This document shows, one piece after another, positions 1 to 13,669 of a stretch of 64,000 bases of DNA. Positions within the stretch are counted from its first letter, which is position 1, and every line of letters starts with the position of its first letter. The stretch is taken from contig JAPFQT010000039.1 of the NCBI GenBank assembly GCA_027627225.1, positions 407,501-471,500 on the forward strand, written 5' to 3'. The position numbers and the translations under genes were made by a program. The notes beneath the pieces are model-generated. The model did no database searches. It saw nothing but the letters and a program-made list of their open reading frames with translations, and was not told the DNA's origin. The stretch comes from Congeria kusceri (lineage: Eukaryota > Mollusca > Bivalvia > Myida > Dreissenidae).

Positions 1-960
1 ATAATATTGAAGAAATAGTTTTCGTCCTTGTACTCTGCAGTTCCTCACATTATCCACTACCATTTTATGATGTTTCATTTGAATCCCTTCAATAATAATG
101 GTAGTATGCTCTGCACAAGAAAATTAATGCTTCACACAAGAAAATAAAAGTGCAATAACTCCATAAATGCTGAAGAAAGAGTTGTGATTCTTGTGTTCTG
201 CACTTCCTCTCATTGTCCTCTATCATTATGTGAAGTTTCATTTGAATCCTATCAATACTAATGGAGTAATGTAAAGCACAAGAAAATTAAACAAAGGGCA
301 ATAACTCCATACAATACATATTGAAGAAAGAGTTATGGTCCTTGTTCTCTGCACTTCCTCTCATTGTCATCTATCATTATGTGAAGTTTCAATTGAATAC
401 CTTTTAATACTAATGGAGCAATGCTTCGAACAAGAAATTAATGCTTCACATAAGGAAATAAAACAAAGGGCAATAACTCTGTAAATATTGAAGAAAGCGT
501 TATGGTCCTTGTGCTCTGCACTTCCTGTCATTGTTCGCTATCATTACGTGAAGTTTCATTTGAATCCCTTTAATACTAATGGAGTTATGCTTTGCACAAG
601 AAAATTAATGCTTCAAATCAGGAAATAAATCAAAGTGCAATAACTCCATAAATACTGAAGAAAGAGTTGTGATTCTTGTGCTCTGCACTTCCCTTCATTG
701 TCCTCTATCATTATTTGAAGTTTCATTTGAATCCTATCAATACTAATGGAGTTAAGCTCTGCACAAGAAAATTAAACAAAGGGCAATAACTCCGTCAATA
801 TTGAAGAAAGAGTTGTGGTCCTTGCACTCTGCACTTCCTGTCATTGTCGTCCATCATTATTTTAAGTTTCATTTCAATCCCTTCAATACGAATGGAGTTA
901 TGCTCTGCACAAGAAGCGTGACGGACAGATGGACAGACGGACGGATGGACAATGTGATTA
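1..960 (+). repeat. Degenerate tandem array, unit about 140-177 bp
   Basis: Units share 'gaagaaagagtt', 'ctctgcacttcct', 'aagtttcatttgaatcc' and 'aaagggcaataactcc', with starts near 7, 171, 312, 489, 656 and 803. A ggacagacggacgga run closes it near 920-950. It extends beyond the left window edge. The short open frame inside is not a gene. Confidence 0.8.
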
Positions 961-2514
961 CTATATGCCATCGTATTGATACTATAGGCCTAAAAAAATA
1001 CTGCAATATTCTCAGAATAATGGCATTTATATAAAGAAACATTAAAAATATACTAGTTAGTGGTAAAAAGTGAGTTCTATTTGACCGAATTATCAGTAAT
1101 TCAAAAAAAAACTTTGACTTTAACATACTTCTACCCCAAAGGCAACCATTTTTATATGTGTTATCGAATTACTGTGTTAAAATATTAACCTTTAATACAG
1201 AGTTGCTTCCCCTAATTATAATCCTCGTTTCCATTATAAAAATCATTGAACACTGTTACATGAGTATTTCAAGTTGTGTTTATGTATGTTTGTTATATGA
1301 TGTCGATACTTTTGGTATAATTAGCATTTTATCAAGACTTTTTCATTGAAACTGATTGTGTCTTTGATCATTTTACTGTATTTATAAACTGTGTTCATGC
1401 ATGCATGGACACAGTCCAATTTGTTTGTGAAAGATGTGTAAATGCATACAAGTATACAGTTTTGTGGTAAAATCAATTTTACTTATGCAGTTATATAAGC
1501 AAGTGTCTATTGTACTAATTACCCTGCAAAATTCTTAAATTACAAATGGTAAATTGCATATAAAGAATTGCTGTATAGAACTGTTTATTCTATGTTTGAC
1601 GTCCTATTCAACTTCACATAATAGTGTGTTATTATTATTGTTTTTCCTCAGTATTTTGCTTCGGAATTTTTTCTATTAGGTTCTGCCATTTAAAAAATGT
1701 GTATGCAGTTTGCTTACTTAACTTGGCATGTTGGTATTTGTCACATCAATTCAGAACAGCAAATAAGTATATATTTAAAATTAGTTGAATTTAACCTATA
1801 AACCGACAGCAACAACAATTCAAACTCAATTTTACCAATGGCGAATATATTTACTATAGGATTTAGACTGGATAATACAAATTCGGAATACAACATATTT
1901 AGAGGTAAATATTAAATGTTCAATGCACAATGTATGCTAATTAGACTTAGTACATTTATATATTAACTTATATTTGTGTATGGGATGCCATGAGAGATGA
2001 GATAAAAATTTGAGGAGGAACTCTTGATATAAAAAACTCAAAGTGGACTATTGACGCCGAGAATCTGCCAATACAAAAATCATCAAAAGACTATGGCGGC
2101 TATTTATATTGACTACAATAGAATGAAGTCCCATGACCATGTTACTGAAGTCAACTTTGAAGTAACATGTTTTAAATACAAAGTTCCACATCCAATCCAT
2201 CATCATTAAAGAAATATCATCCCTATTGTATGATAAGCTTACTTTGTGTTGATCTTAAGATGTCCAGCAGTTTGTATTGTTAAAATTAATCAACATTCTT
2301 TGTGAGGAAAATTGGCACAATACATTTGACAATAGCAAACTTTTTAACAAGGGAGCTAATCTTGTAAGTCTTCAAAAAGGTTACACAACACTATACAACG
2401 CAAACATAACTCATGGCAATATATTTCTTGTCTGCATGGGTTTCTGATGCAATTGATCATCCGTTATGAGATATCACTTGTTCAATCATTGAGTCGCCTT
2501 TTATAATTGAACTA
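961..2514. other. AT-rich stretch without recognised genes
   Basis: No coding evidence was seen. About 130 bp at 1504-1632 recurs at 48719-48850 (shared 'tttattctatgtttgacg' and 'catataatagtgtgt'-like ends), a dispersed repeat of unknown type. Confidence 0.5.
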
Positions 2515-2650
2515 CCTTGTGACGATTGATCTCTCCTGTTCTGACGTATGCCCTGTTATGACTGATCTCCCATGGTACATGTAGTGATTGATCTCATCTG
2601 GTTGGTATGATTTACCACCCCTGTAATGATTGATTTTCCTTGAAGCCAGG
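2515..2650 (+). repeat. Degenerate short repeat built on 'gattgatctc'
   Basis: Variants of 'cctgttatgattgatctcc' recur every 20-40 bp. The same theme forms a longer array at 29828-30310. Confidence 0.5.
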
Positions 2651-3490
2651 TATTATGATGTACAATCTCTTTACTGGAAAATTGAGGCTGTGGGTCAGGT
2701 TTGAAGATTTCGAGAAAGAGTTGTTCAGTGAAATTACCACAAGACTATAGGTGACTGGGTCTGTGATTTTGACTAGCAGAAAGAGAATGCAAGTAGTTAT
2801 GACTTCTTAAGATAGTGTTTGCGATTTAAAGGGTCATATCGACGGTACATGAAGATCAACAATAACATTTGCAAAAAAAAACAACAGCCTTGTTTCTATA
2901 AACAGTTGACAAATATATACAACTCGGTGGTCATCGGTGACACTATCGTGGGCACGGGAAAATTAGTAGTAGTAGTAAAATCGATACGAATGGAATGTAT
3001 GTGTTGTACATTTACAGCATTTTTTTTAGCATAATTTTTTTTATATCCTATTTAACATTGCTATCTTAAGTTAAACAATGTACACAATGTAACAATGTAT
3101 AACACACAAAAACAACAACAGCCTTACGGTATATTCATAGAGTTAATAAAGTTACGATGTTTTCCCATTTATCTCAAAAAGTAGTTTTTTTTGTTATGTC
3201 CCTTTGCAGGTCATTATATTTTATATTGTCTTATATGTATTGCTTAAATGACAAAGGTTAGTTCACAACTATCTGGAATGGTAGAATGCTGAACATTCTT
3301 TCCACAATTCATATGCATATATCAAAATAGCCACTGTTATTTTCCAGATCGCATTAATATTAACTACTCTGTGAATCAAAGTTCGAAGATATATTCTAAC
3401 ATGACACGCGCAGTTTTCTATTGACAAAGAACACAATTCACAATTGTTAAACTATCAATAAATAACCCGAAAAAAATAGTTCCAAAACTA
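2651..3490. other. Intergenic AT-rich sequence, nothing recognised
   Basis: Only short chance open frames and A/T homopolymers are present. Confidence 0.5.
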
Positions 3491-3492
3491 AA

Positions 3493-4420
3493 CAAGAGCT
3501 GTTGGAGGACAGCGCGCTTGACTTTTCTTGTGCTTGTCAGAGTTACTGGCTTTTTTTTTTATAAAACAAGAAATAGGGAAATTCCACAAAAACCAACTTT
3601 TTCGAACAAGATGCATTAAAGTCAGTATATCAATAAAATTTTTAGTAATGGTGATCTTGACCTTGACCCCACCAACCCTATATGCAATCCCAAGCAAGGT
3701 CTCGATATAAGGTATCTATTTATTAAGTTTCATTAAAAAATCTCAAATGGTTTCTCAAGCTATTGAGCGTAAATTGTTGGTCTGTTTTTAGTAACGGTGA
3801 CCTTGACCCCACCCACCCCATATGCAATCCCAAGCGAAGTCTATATATAAGATATCTATGTATGATGTTTCATTAAAATATCTGAATGTGTTCTCAAGCT
3901 ATTGAACGGAAACCATATTTTATTTTTATTAACGGTGACCTCAACTTTGACCCCCACCCACCCTATATGCAATCTCAAGCGAGGTCTCGATATAAGGTAT
4001 CTATTAAGTTTCATTAAAATATATCATTGCATTCTCAAGTTATTGAGCGGAAACCGTTTTTCTATTTTTAGTAATAGTTACCTTGACCATGACCCCACCC
4101 ACCCCTTATGCAATCTAAAGCAAGGTCTCGATATAAGGTATCTATGTATTAAGTTCATCAAAATATCTCAATGTGTTCTAAAGTTATTGATTGGAAATCG
4201 TTTTTCTATTTAAGTAACAGTGACCTTGACCTTATACACAATTTTTTTTTCTAAGTGAGGTCTTGTTATAAGGTACGAATGTATTAAGATTCATTAAAAT
4301 CTCAATGCGTTCTCAAGTTATTAAGCGGAAACCGTTTTTCTATTTTTAGTAACCTTGACTTTGACCCCACCAACCCCATATGCAATCCCAAGTGAGGTCT
4401 CGATATATAGAGGATATTTG
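3493..4420 (+). repeat. Array of about 145-bp units with hairpin head
   Basis: It opens with AAGAGCTGTTGGAGGACAGC, a hairpin type common in bivalve repeats. About six units follow with 'aacggtgaccttgacc', 'atatgcaatcccaagc', 'gaggtctcgatataagg', 'agtttcattaaaat' and 'tattgagcggaaacc'. An inverted copy of the head lies at 38757-38815. Confidence 0.75.
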
Positions 4421-5019
4421 TTTGTTTTCGGTGAGATAATGCATATCGTCACTGGAAAGGGAGACAACAAGGTACTTAACACACTACGCACAAGACTGAC
4501 CTCTGCTACATGTACTTTCAATGCACCATCGTTAATTTGTATGCAATAAAATATGCAACATACTAGTGACCAGCACAAACAGAAATACACACACATCTTT
4601 AAGAATATTATGTAATAACTTGCAGATTTGCATAAAACGATAATTTGATTGTTCGGGTTTTAATCGGATTTATAGCTTTATTGATAATATTTAGTAGAAG
4701 TTAAATTACTATTTATCCACTGATAAGGTTTAATTGTTCTGATTGGGGGTTCCAGCCAGTGGTGTCAGTAGCGATACTTGATTTCAATATGCGGGTACTA
4801 AAGACTCTGACTATCAGCTCAAATTTAAAACGTTCCAGGCACTCCTAAGAATGGCGCATACATTTATTGATGTTTGATTCAAAAATGTGTCTTTCACCAT
4901 CAACATAGGATCATGGTTGGCATTCAACTGTTATCACGATTGCCAAATCATTACAATATCAACATCATGGCAACACGATACCATAATAGTGGTAGTGTAA
5001 CCATTTTCGCACTGAATGC
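4421..5019. other. Intergenic sequence, nothing recognised
   Basis: No open frame or repeat of note. Confidence 0.4.
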
Positions 5020-5023
5020 TTAA

Positions 5024-5408
5024 AGGGACCTGTTCACAGATTGGCAACTGACAATTTGAAAATGTCGGTAAAAGATCCCAAAACAAAAAATACATATTGT
5101 GTCGTTTACGAAAAATCATCAAATGAAATGGACACAATTATGACGCGTTTGTAATGATTTTCATCGGTATTTTGGAAAACACGAGTATCACTTAAATAGC
5201 GTTAAAATTTTATTACCATGATAGAAAGTCAGAATGGCAGAGTGGTTAGCACGACAGATTTTTGATCCCAGGTTCGTGTTCCGGCTCAGGCAATTTTGTT
5301 TTTGTTTACATAATATTTGTTTTGGTTAGTCCAACTGTTTTAGATTTTTCATTTAAGACATTAAATGATTTTTTTTTCGAATATATGAACATCTGTGAAC
5401 AAGTCCCT
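5024..5408 (+). mobile_element. Element B copy 1 (TIR element with tRNA-like core)
   Basis: Terminal inverted repeats AGGGACCTGTTCAC and GTGAACAAGTCCCT are flanked by TTAA at 5020-5023 and 5409-5412. A degraded tRNA-like sequence lies at about 5230-5292 (GGCAGAGTGGTTAGCACGAC, then GGTTCGTGTTCC). It is 385 bp long, with no open frame. Confidence 0.72.
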
Positions 5409-5469
5409 TTAAGGGTGACCTCGTCTGTGAATGAGTCTTGACTGCAACCCTTGCCATAATAGTTTTTAC

Positions 5470-5712
5470 AATTCAAGTATCAACCAATCTGTCAAGTTCA
5501 TGTCCCAGACCCAATCCAGACAATATTCAGTGTGACAGTAACCTGTGACGACCAAAGCAACCAATATGTCAAGTTCATGTCCCAGACCCAACCCAGTCAA
5601 TATTTCAGTGTGACAGTAACCTGTGATGACCAAAGCAACCAATCTGTCAAGTTCATGTCCCAGACCCAACCCAGTAAATATTCAGTGTGACAGTAACCTG
5701 TGATGACCAAAG
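5470..5712 (+). repeat. Three-copy tandem repeat, unit about 77 bp
   Basis: Units contain 'aagttcatgtcccagaccca', 'cagtgtgacagtaacctgtg' and 'gaccaaagcaaccaat'. Confidence 0.8.
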
Positions 5713-5970
5713 AACAGGGTTCATTTACTGTGACACTTTGTTCAATCATAGTAAACATATTTGCCAATTATATGAATAATCAAATCACGTATGCCCAAAA
5801 TAAGATCTGACATATGCACACATTCCACAAACAAACGTAAAAACACACCAAAAAGAGTTCACAAAAGACTCTGCGACAAAGGCAAAACAAGGGTAAACTG
5901 AACAGTGAATGAAACAAAAGTTGAGAAAACACTGTAGCTGTAAAAGGAACAGGACAAGTGGAGGACTGAG
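5713..5970. other. Intergenic sequence
   Basis: It is A-rich with no gene signal, and leads into the repeat head at 5974. Confidence 0.4.
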
Positions 5971-5973
5971 ACT

Positions 5974-7240
5974 AAAACAAGAGGGCCATAAGGCCCTTGG
6001 TCGCTCACCTGAGAGCCTAAGGAACTAAAAAGTTCTGAGAAATTTACATGAAGAATCAGCTAAAAATGTGGCCTCTCAAGTTTTCACAAGCTTTATATTC
6101 AATTTGACCTAGTGAACTAGTTTTTGACCACACATGATCCATTTTCGAACTCAGCCAAGTTATCATTAGAACAAATATTCTGGCCAAGTTTCATGAAGAT
6201 TGGGCAATAAATGTGGTCTCTAGCGTTCACAAGCTTTTTCAAGTTTTCAATATAGCGATATAAGGAAAACTGCCCGCCCCCTGGCGACCATGTTTTTCAA
6301 CTGAACTATTTTCAAACTTAGTCGAGATAGCATCAGAACAAAATGTTTGAGCAAGTTTCATGTTGATTGGGCAACAAATGTGATTTTGATAGAGTGTTCG
6401 CAAGCTTTTTCTATAGACATATGAGGAAAACTGCCACCCCTGGCGTCCATGTTTTTCAACAAAGCGGAACCATTTTCGAACTCGGCCAAGATACCATAAG
6501 AACAAATATTCAGAGCAAATTTCATGCTGATTGGGCAAAACATGTAATTTATAGAGTGTTCACAAGCTTTTTCTATTGACATATAAGATATATAAGGAAA
6601 ATGCCCCCATTCCCCTTCTAGCGGGCATGTTTTCAATGGAGCGGAACCATTTTCAAACTAGGCCGAGATATCATAAGAACAAATATTCTGAGCAAGTTTC
6701 ATGTTGATTGAGCAAAAGTGTGACTTCTAGAGTGTTCACAAGCTTTTTCTACATCCATATAAGAAAAACTGCCCCAACTCCCCTGGCGGCCATGTTTTTT
6801 TCAATGGAGCGAAACCATTTTCGAACTCGGTTGAGATATCATAAGAACAAATATTCTGAGCAAGTTTCATGTTTATTGGGCAAAAAATGTGATTTATAGA
6901 GTGTTCACAAGCTTTTTCTATGGACATATAAGTAAAATGCTCCCCCCCCCCACCCCAAGGCGGCCATGTTTTTAACCGGAGCGGAACCATTTTCAAACTC
7001 GGCCGAGATACAGTTAGAACAAATGTTCTGAGCAAGTTTCATGTTGATTGGGCAAAAAATGTGACTTCTAAAGTGTTCACAAGCTTTTATTAAATTTGAC
7101 CTAGTGACCTAGTTTTTGACGCCACATGACCCAGTTTCAAAATGTTTATGATCAATTGCGACAAATATTCTGACCAAGTTTCATGAAGATTGGCCAATAA
7201 ATGTGGCCTCTAGAGTGTTCACAAGGTTAATGTTGACGAT
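5974..7240 (+). repeat. Array of about 165-180-bp units with GAGGGCCATAAGGCCCTT head
   Basis: The head is a near-perfect hairpin followed by 'cgctcacctgag'. Units carry 'ctgagcaagtttcatgttga', 'tgggcaaaaaatgtga', 'gagtgttcacaagctttttc' and 'ggcggccatgttttt' with repeat points near 6182, 6348, 6512, 6690, 6859, 7030 and 7175. An inverted relative lies at 44560-45045. Short open frames on both strands are by-products. Confidence 0.8.
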
Positions 7241-7319
7241 GCACGATGGATAAAAGGCGATCACAAGAGCTAAAAAGAAGAAATGAATTGAGCACAAGAG
7301 CTAAAAAGAAGAAATGAAT

Positions 7320-7562
7320 GAGCACATGTCATTGTCCCTGACTGTCGAGCACATGTCATTGTCCCTGACTGTCGAGCACATGTCATTGTCCCTGACTGTC
7401 GAGCACATGTCATTGTCCCTGACTGTCGAGCACATGTCATTGTCCCTGACTGTCGAGCACATGTCATTGTCCCTGACTGTCGAGCACATGTCATTGTCCC
7501 TGACTGTCGAGCACATGTCATTGTCCCTGACTGTCGAGCACATGTCATTGTCCCTGACTGTC
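7320..7562 (+). repeat. 27-bp minisatellite, nine copies
   Basis: The unit is built from GAGCACATGTCATTGTCC plus CTGACTGTC and is nearly identical in all copies. Since 27 is a multiple of 3, it is open in several frames without being a gene. Confidence 0.92.
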
Positions 7563-10500
7563 GAGCAAATTCATACAAAAAATATTGAATTTTGCAATGA
7601 TACATTTATTTGATTAAACTATAGCTTGTAAAAACCAGCTTAACTGCCACAAGACGCACATCAACGGTTACTCAACAATTCTTAAAACTAGCGATTGTTT
7701 CTGTGAATGAAACGCACAGCAGAATAACAGTTTGCAAGCTTAAACTTAAAATACTTTGTACATATTTTCCAGTAGGTTTACTTATTAAAACCAGTACTTT
7801 TAAAATGAATGGAATTTAATAGTTTGATTTATTCACACATGTGAACTCCATAAATATAGCTTGGCTTGTGCTTTTGTAATTCTAATTCCTAGTTTTATTG
7901 CATGTGAATACATACATAATTTAGGAATACCGAGACATTCACATATCACTGATATATGATAGAAATCATCTGACTACAACTAAAAGTACAACAATAATGC
8001 AGGGGAGATCACTGTGGAAGTTTTAGTTTGAGTAGTCTAACAAGAGTTCTCTCCCTGGAATAATAAGAGCCAAGAAATCTGCACTGAAATATATGGCCAC
8101 ATTCAACCAAACTGCTAGCTGCTTCCTGATTTATCAAAATCGGATACATTTAACACAATACTACACATATTCATGCAATTGTGCAAAACTGTAACCCAAA
8201 GAGAATGATGTATTCTAAGGTATTCTAAGGTATCTGAAAACATAGTGTGCACTTAATTATGGTAATACTATTTATTAATTACTGGATTCATATCCTAGAT
8301 TGGTTATATGCCCCTTCTGCAGAAATCCAATCAACATATTAATGCAATTCAAAAGACGTGCTAAACAGATTAAAATCTGGTGAGACAGAGACTGAATATA
8401 CATTAGTAGTGATGGTAATAAACAGGTAAAACAATGTCACATGAAAATGTATTATCACTTGATGAGGTACTTAAATATGATATTTGTTCATGACTGGTAT
8501 TTAGTACCAGGTATTTTTCTGTCCAGATATCTGAATGCTTGTAAGCAGCCCACATTCTACTATCCACTGACATGGTAGTTGACCTAATTTGGTGCAAGGT
8601 CAACATTGTTCAACCATTTTTCATTTATATCATTTATAACATCGCATAAGACGTTAACTTCTGCAACCTAACCAACATCACGGGTCACCAACCCACTAGC
8701 AGTCTAAATACTACAAATCCCTCGACATTGATCATGATGAAATTATTTGTATTCAAAAAGAATTTACTATAACTGCGGTGTAGCTCGTCCGATCTGTACC
8801 TGATAATTTTTAATGGTCACACGTAATATTAGCATGTTTATCAATACAGTTCAGTTAATTGACATTTTTTCACCAATAGATTTTATTCTTCTGATCTGAC
8901 TTATTGAAATTTTGAATATTTGCTCATAATACGGTCATGGTCTGAATAATTAAGTCTTGTAGTTCATAAAAGACAATTTGGTGATGGACCACATTCAACA
9001 CAGGAGAGATTCCTTATACGATAGCTTACCAATCACTTACTAAGATATGCTTAATTGTTAATAGGAACACGCTTTGGGTCAACATTTCGCAAACCATATA
9101 GTATATATGTTTCAGACAGTTCTGAACAAGTCTTACCTACGCTTCAGTCAATCCCCGGTGGGACTTGAAATTCAGTGTCTCCAGTCAGCACCCTGTCTGT
9201 CTGTCAGTTACTTCCAGTGAGCTGATATGGTATGCACTAGGACCCCAAGCACTGCATTCCTACTTTGTTGCTGTGCACCTAAATATTAAAGTAACCAGCA
9301 TGCAACAACATCATCCCCTAAGACATGAGCACAATAATGTCATTTGTAACAAGACCTTTAACTTGGGAAAAAACAACTTTGGGGAAGTCAAACAAAGGAC
9401 AATAATGTCAAATAATGAAGAGAACTTGTGTTCTACACTTTATTGCATAACCTGCAATTTTATAACTACTGATTCACTTAAAAATGTGATCAGACAAATG
9501 GGTAGCCTGATGGACAGGAATATGCATAAATTAAAACAGACAGCCGTATTTTCAATAATAATAATAAGGTATGATTGTGAATAAAATAAGTTGGGAACTT
9601 ACACATTTCATGAGAGACACCCTGGCTGGGACACTCCTTACTGCCTCGTGGCTGTGCAGGCTAGCAGGTTCCATACCTATCTGTAGAAGATATGAGAGTA
9701 GTTATACAACCAGCCATGTCAAACAAACTTTAAAAACCCCATTACTTCATTAGCCTATATTGTCTGGAAAATTATTGCCGTTACTGGTTCATGGTAAGGT
9801 GATGGGTGTGGTTTCTGCTATATGACTGGGACCTCTATTCATATACAGGATGTGGACATGTCATCTGTCTGAAAGTCACCAAGTACTGGTTCTACCAAGG
9901 ACACTGACTCTAAAGTGTATGAATATGCCTTAGGTATCGAAAATAGTTTCAAGCCGATTATTAAAAACAACAATGAATACATCTGAACACTAACGATCAA
10001 GAACAATGATGATACCTTTTTTCACAATTCAATGAAATTGTCCAAAAACAAACAGAAACTCTTAACATACATTTTCCATATAATACACATACCATAACCA
10101 ATGTTGTTCTGTCATCAATGTTTCACCAGCGCTGTTAGGTTGGATGTTCAGACTCAGCATGAAGCACTTTCTAACACATTCTCAAACTCTCGACCACATG
10201 CGCACTGCTGTCAGTCCAGCCCACACTATCCAGGTACCTCCATCTATTGATAGACACAACATAAATTACAGACCAAACCTTAACACTATCCATCATTTAT
10301 TGGGACCACAGTGGAGAAATGGACACAGAGGAGCAAATCTGTGATCAATTTCAAGGACACTATTGCTGTCAGTCCATGTGCCTACATTTTCCAGACCTAA
10401 ATTTTGTTTACTACTTAACATAGGAACAATGGTCCACACATCTAGGACTAGAATAAAAAATCCATTGACAGTATGTCACATAAATCACATGCATATATAA

Positions 10501-11847
10501 AATAAGATTCATCTATATCTTCTATCTGTGTACAAGACAGTATGCTGTTTAGCAGAGTAGCATCCGTTAGGCCATGTAGGCCGCGTCATACACATTTTTC
10601 GGAAAGAATGAAAAAAAAAGCCAAATATACAATAAAAATCCATAGTTTCCGGGGTTTGTGTATGTGGGGATTTCAGTACATATAATTGTTCACATCTAAT
10701 TGTGTTGTTTGATTCATTTAACTGCAAGTATATTAATGATAACACTTCAAAATGATGTGATGGTACCAATTTATACACCAACAATCATTTCCCAACACCT
10801 TCCGTAAACAAAAAGAAATGACAGGGCAACGCACTCCCCTATACAATGCCACTGAATAACATATAAAGTGGCCTACACATATTTTGGGACCAAGCCCTGC
10901 TGTTGCCTTCTGAACGCTGCAGAAATAGATAATGCTAATTTAACTTGTAAAGTCAATGATTGCATTTTCAATAACAAATATTTAATTATATGCACATGTT
11001 TTGTAGATGAAATGCCCAGTCTCTATGACTTTTGTACTGAGTGAAATAAAACAAATACCTTCATCTCATGTAAATCTATTAAAGAACTGTATAACTTGTA
11101 ACAAAAGCAGACATGGCAGGATTGTATTACAACAAGGAATGCACTGGGCAGTACTAACAATGTATTAACTGCCCAGATATTTCAGCAGATTTTGAAAACC
11201 AGGAGTCAAATGACCCCTGACTTGAAATGTCCACGGTCTATAAGAAAATTCTTTGGGTCAAACTACTGAAGTAACAGATATTTAGTTTCTTCATACTGGT
11301 TACTCATGAGAACTCGCGCAGAAAAGTAGTACCGGACGGACGGAAGTACGGATGAACATAGAGCATGATGGATAAAATTGTCAGGCAAATGCTTCTGACA
11401 TCCTGAAAAACTGAATGGCAGTTGGATAAGAATTCGGACAGACAAAGCGGCAACTATATATGCCCCCCCACGCCCTCTTCAGGGACCATAAAAATGTGTC
11501 CAATTAGCTCGCATCAAAAAGCAGGATACTGCATCTTTTCAAATTCCTGAGCTGAGCTGAGCGTATTCGGCGAAGAGCAGAATTTGTATGCTACACATTT
11601 ATATGTTGTGAGTAGCATGTAGCCGTATCCTCTCCTTCAACAATATTTATCGAGTCGATAGTCCAGTTGACCTTGTAAGGGAAGTGGATTGTTGCCAATG
11701 GCCTGGCAATTCAACAACTTAACACACGGATTAATAAATCTTATCACAAAACCGAATTCATGTTATGTTGGGAGTGTCTATTTTATTTTTGACATTCTAT
11801 TTTTCTACTTTATGACTTACTACTCACTTCACTACTGCCATGCGTGT
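7563..11847. other. Long AT-rich stretch, no gene recognised
   Basis: I see no convincing exon. The 139-codon open frame at 9165-9584 has low-complexity and repeat-like sequence. A short piece at 9887-9945 ('caagtactggttctacc', 'ggacactgactctaaa') matches the SINE body at 61978-62030. Confidence 0.45.
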
Positions 11848-11926
11848 ATTGAGGGTCGGGCACGAAACTGTTGTATCTGATATAGAAATGTTAAGCAGAT
11901 ACAACAGTTTCATGCTCAACCCTCGG
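11848..11926. repeat. Long imperfect hairpin
   Basis: About 32 bp (GAGGG...CGAAACTGTTGTATCTG) is followed after a 14-base loop by its near-complement (CAGATACAACAGTTTCATG...CCCTC). It could be a foldback element or a small-RNA precursor; the sequence alone cannot decide. Confidence 0.75.
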
Positions 11927-11989
11927 TGTAGAAAAAGCAAAATGTTGTTAGTGAACCGTCATAGAATATAGGTCTTTGTCTATGTCTAT

Positions 11990-13035
11990 GCTGTAATGTC
12001 ATATAATTATGCCAAACTTCAAACTTGACCTTCCTGTTATGCCTACTAACACTTTTTTAAAGTTTCATAATGATAGCACAAAAACTTCTCAAGTTAGTGT
12101 CTGCACAAGCCTTATTTGAACTTCTTTAGTTAAAAAGGGGACATAACTCAAGTACGATAAGAGCCATTATGCCGACAATTGAACTTAACCTTCCTGTTAG
12201 GCCTACTAACACATCCATAAAGTTTATAAAGATTGAACAAAAACTTTTTCAAGTTGTTGTCTGCACAAGCCTTATCTCAACTAATTTTTTATGAAAGGGG
12301 CATAACTCAAGTACAATATGAGCAATTATGCTGAAAACCGAACTTGATCTTGCTTTTATGATTACAAAAACTATTGAAAAATTGTATGATGATTGTACAA
12401 AAAGTATTTTAGTTATTGTTTGCAAAAGCCTTATTGAACTAATTTTTAAACCAGGGGCATAATTTGAACAATCTTTGTAGAGGACCACTATAGGATGTTA
12501 CATACCAATACGAAACCGCTCAGCCTTCCGGTTTCAGAGAAGATTTTTAAAGACATTTTGCTATTTAACTTTATATAAACCATGTGACCTCTTGGGCGTG
12601 GCCAGTTTTGGCCCCATTGGCATAAATTGAACAATATTTGTAGTGGACCACTATAGGATGTTACATAGCAAATATTAAACCTCTGGGCCTTGCGGTTTCA
12701 GAGAAAAAGAATTTAAAAGACATTTTGCTATTTAAGTTTATATAAACCATGTGACCCAGGGGCGTGGCCAGTTTTGACCCCAGGGGCATAATTTGAACAA
12801 TCTTTGTAGAGGACCATTATAGGATGTTACATACCAAGTACCTCTGGGCCTTGCGGTTTCAGAGGAGAAGATTTTTAAAGTCATTTTGCTATATATTCTA
12901 TATAAACCATGTGATCCCCAGGGTGTGGCCCGTTTTGACCCCAGGGGCATAATTTGAACAATCTTTGTAAAGAACAACTTAAGGATGTTGCATACCAAAT
13001 ATGAATACTCTGGGCCTTGCAGTCAGACTTAAGTA
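11990..13035 (+). repeat. Two linked arrays with about 160-168-bp units
   Basis: The first (to about 12480) has 'gtctgcacaagccttat' near 12102, 12262 and 12430. The second has 'accatgtgacc...gcgtggccagttttg' near 12581, 12747 and 12908 and is the same family as the array at 48.9-50.8 kb. Confidence 0.78.
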
Positions 13036-13669
13036 TTTCACAAACATTTTTCAAATAATTGAAGACTGATTGATATAATTAAGCATTTGAATTCGCTTAA
13101 CCCAATATATTTACATTAGCTGATTGTTGAAACACCCAAATTAAGTAAAACAACCACTACTGGCGCCGCGCACGCGTGATGAGTGTTACTGGACGCATAT
13201 GGATTTTATTGAACTATACGCTCTAAGAAAAAAAAGTATTTCTGCTTTCACCAACACTTGATGCATATTAATACAAAATATTATGCAATTAATGTTTGCT
13301 TATCCTTGTAAATTTCACTCGTCGCAGAGTCAAAATTGAATTTTCTACGGCGTCTGGCTGACAGTGCTCCAGATAAGCTTTTACGCTGGGGGTAATTAAC
13401 GCTTACTTCTGAAAATATGGCAGTAAATGTACACTCTCTCCAGAATTTTCGGGGGTAAATGTACAGTCTGATAACTGAAGGTTAGTTTACATCCAACAAA
13501 CTTAAGATTATGTGGAAAAAAAAGAGTATTATATTAACAATCCAAATAATGTATAGCAATACCATTTGAATACAATAATGTTACAATTAAGACTTCTGAA
13601 CAGTTTAAGACTTGGATTGCTAGCAATACTACTGAACCATGTGCACATTCAAGTAGACAGTCCTGTCAA
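13036..13669. other. Intergenic sequence, nothing recognised
   Basis: No gene or clear repeat was seen. Confidence 0.4.

Noticed and set aside
7270..7613. Open frames of 80-111 codons with nine-residue repeats
   Set aside because: They come from the 27-bp minisatellite, open in several frames.
9165..9584. 139-codon open frame
   Set aside because: Composition is not protein-like, part resembles the 0-1-kb repeat wording, and no splice-supported neighbours were found.
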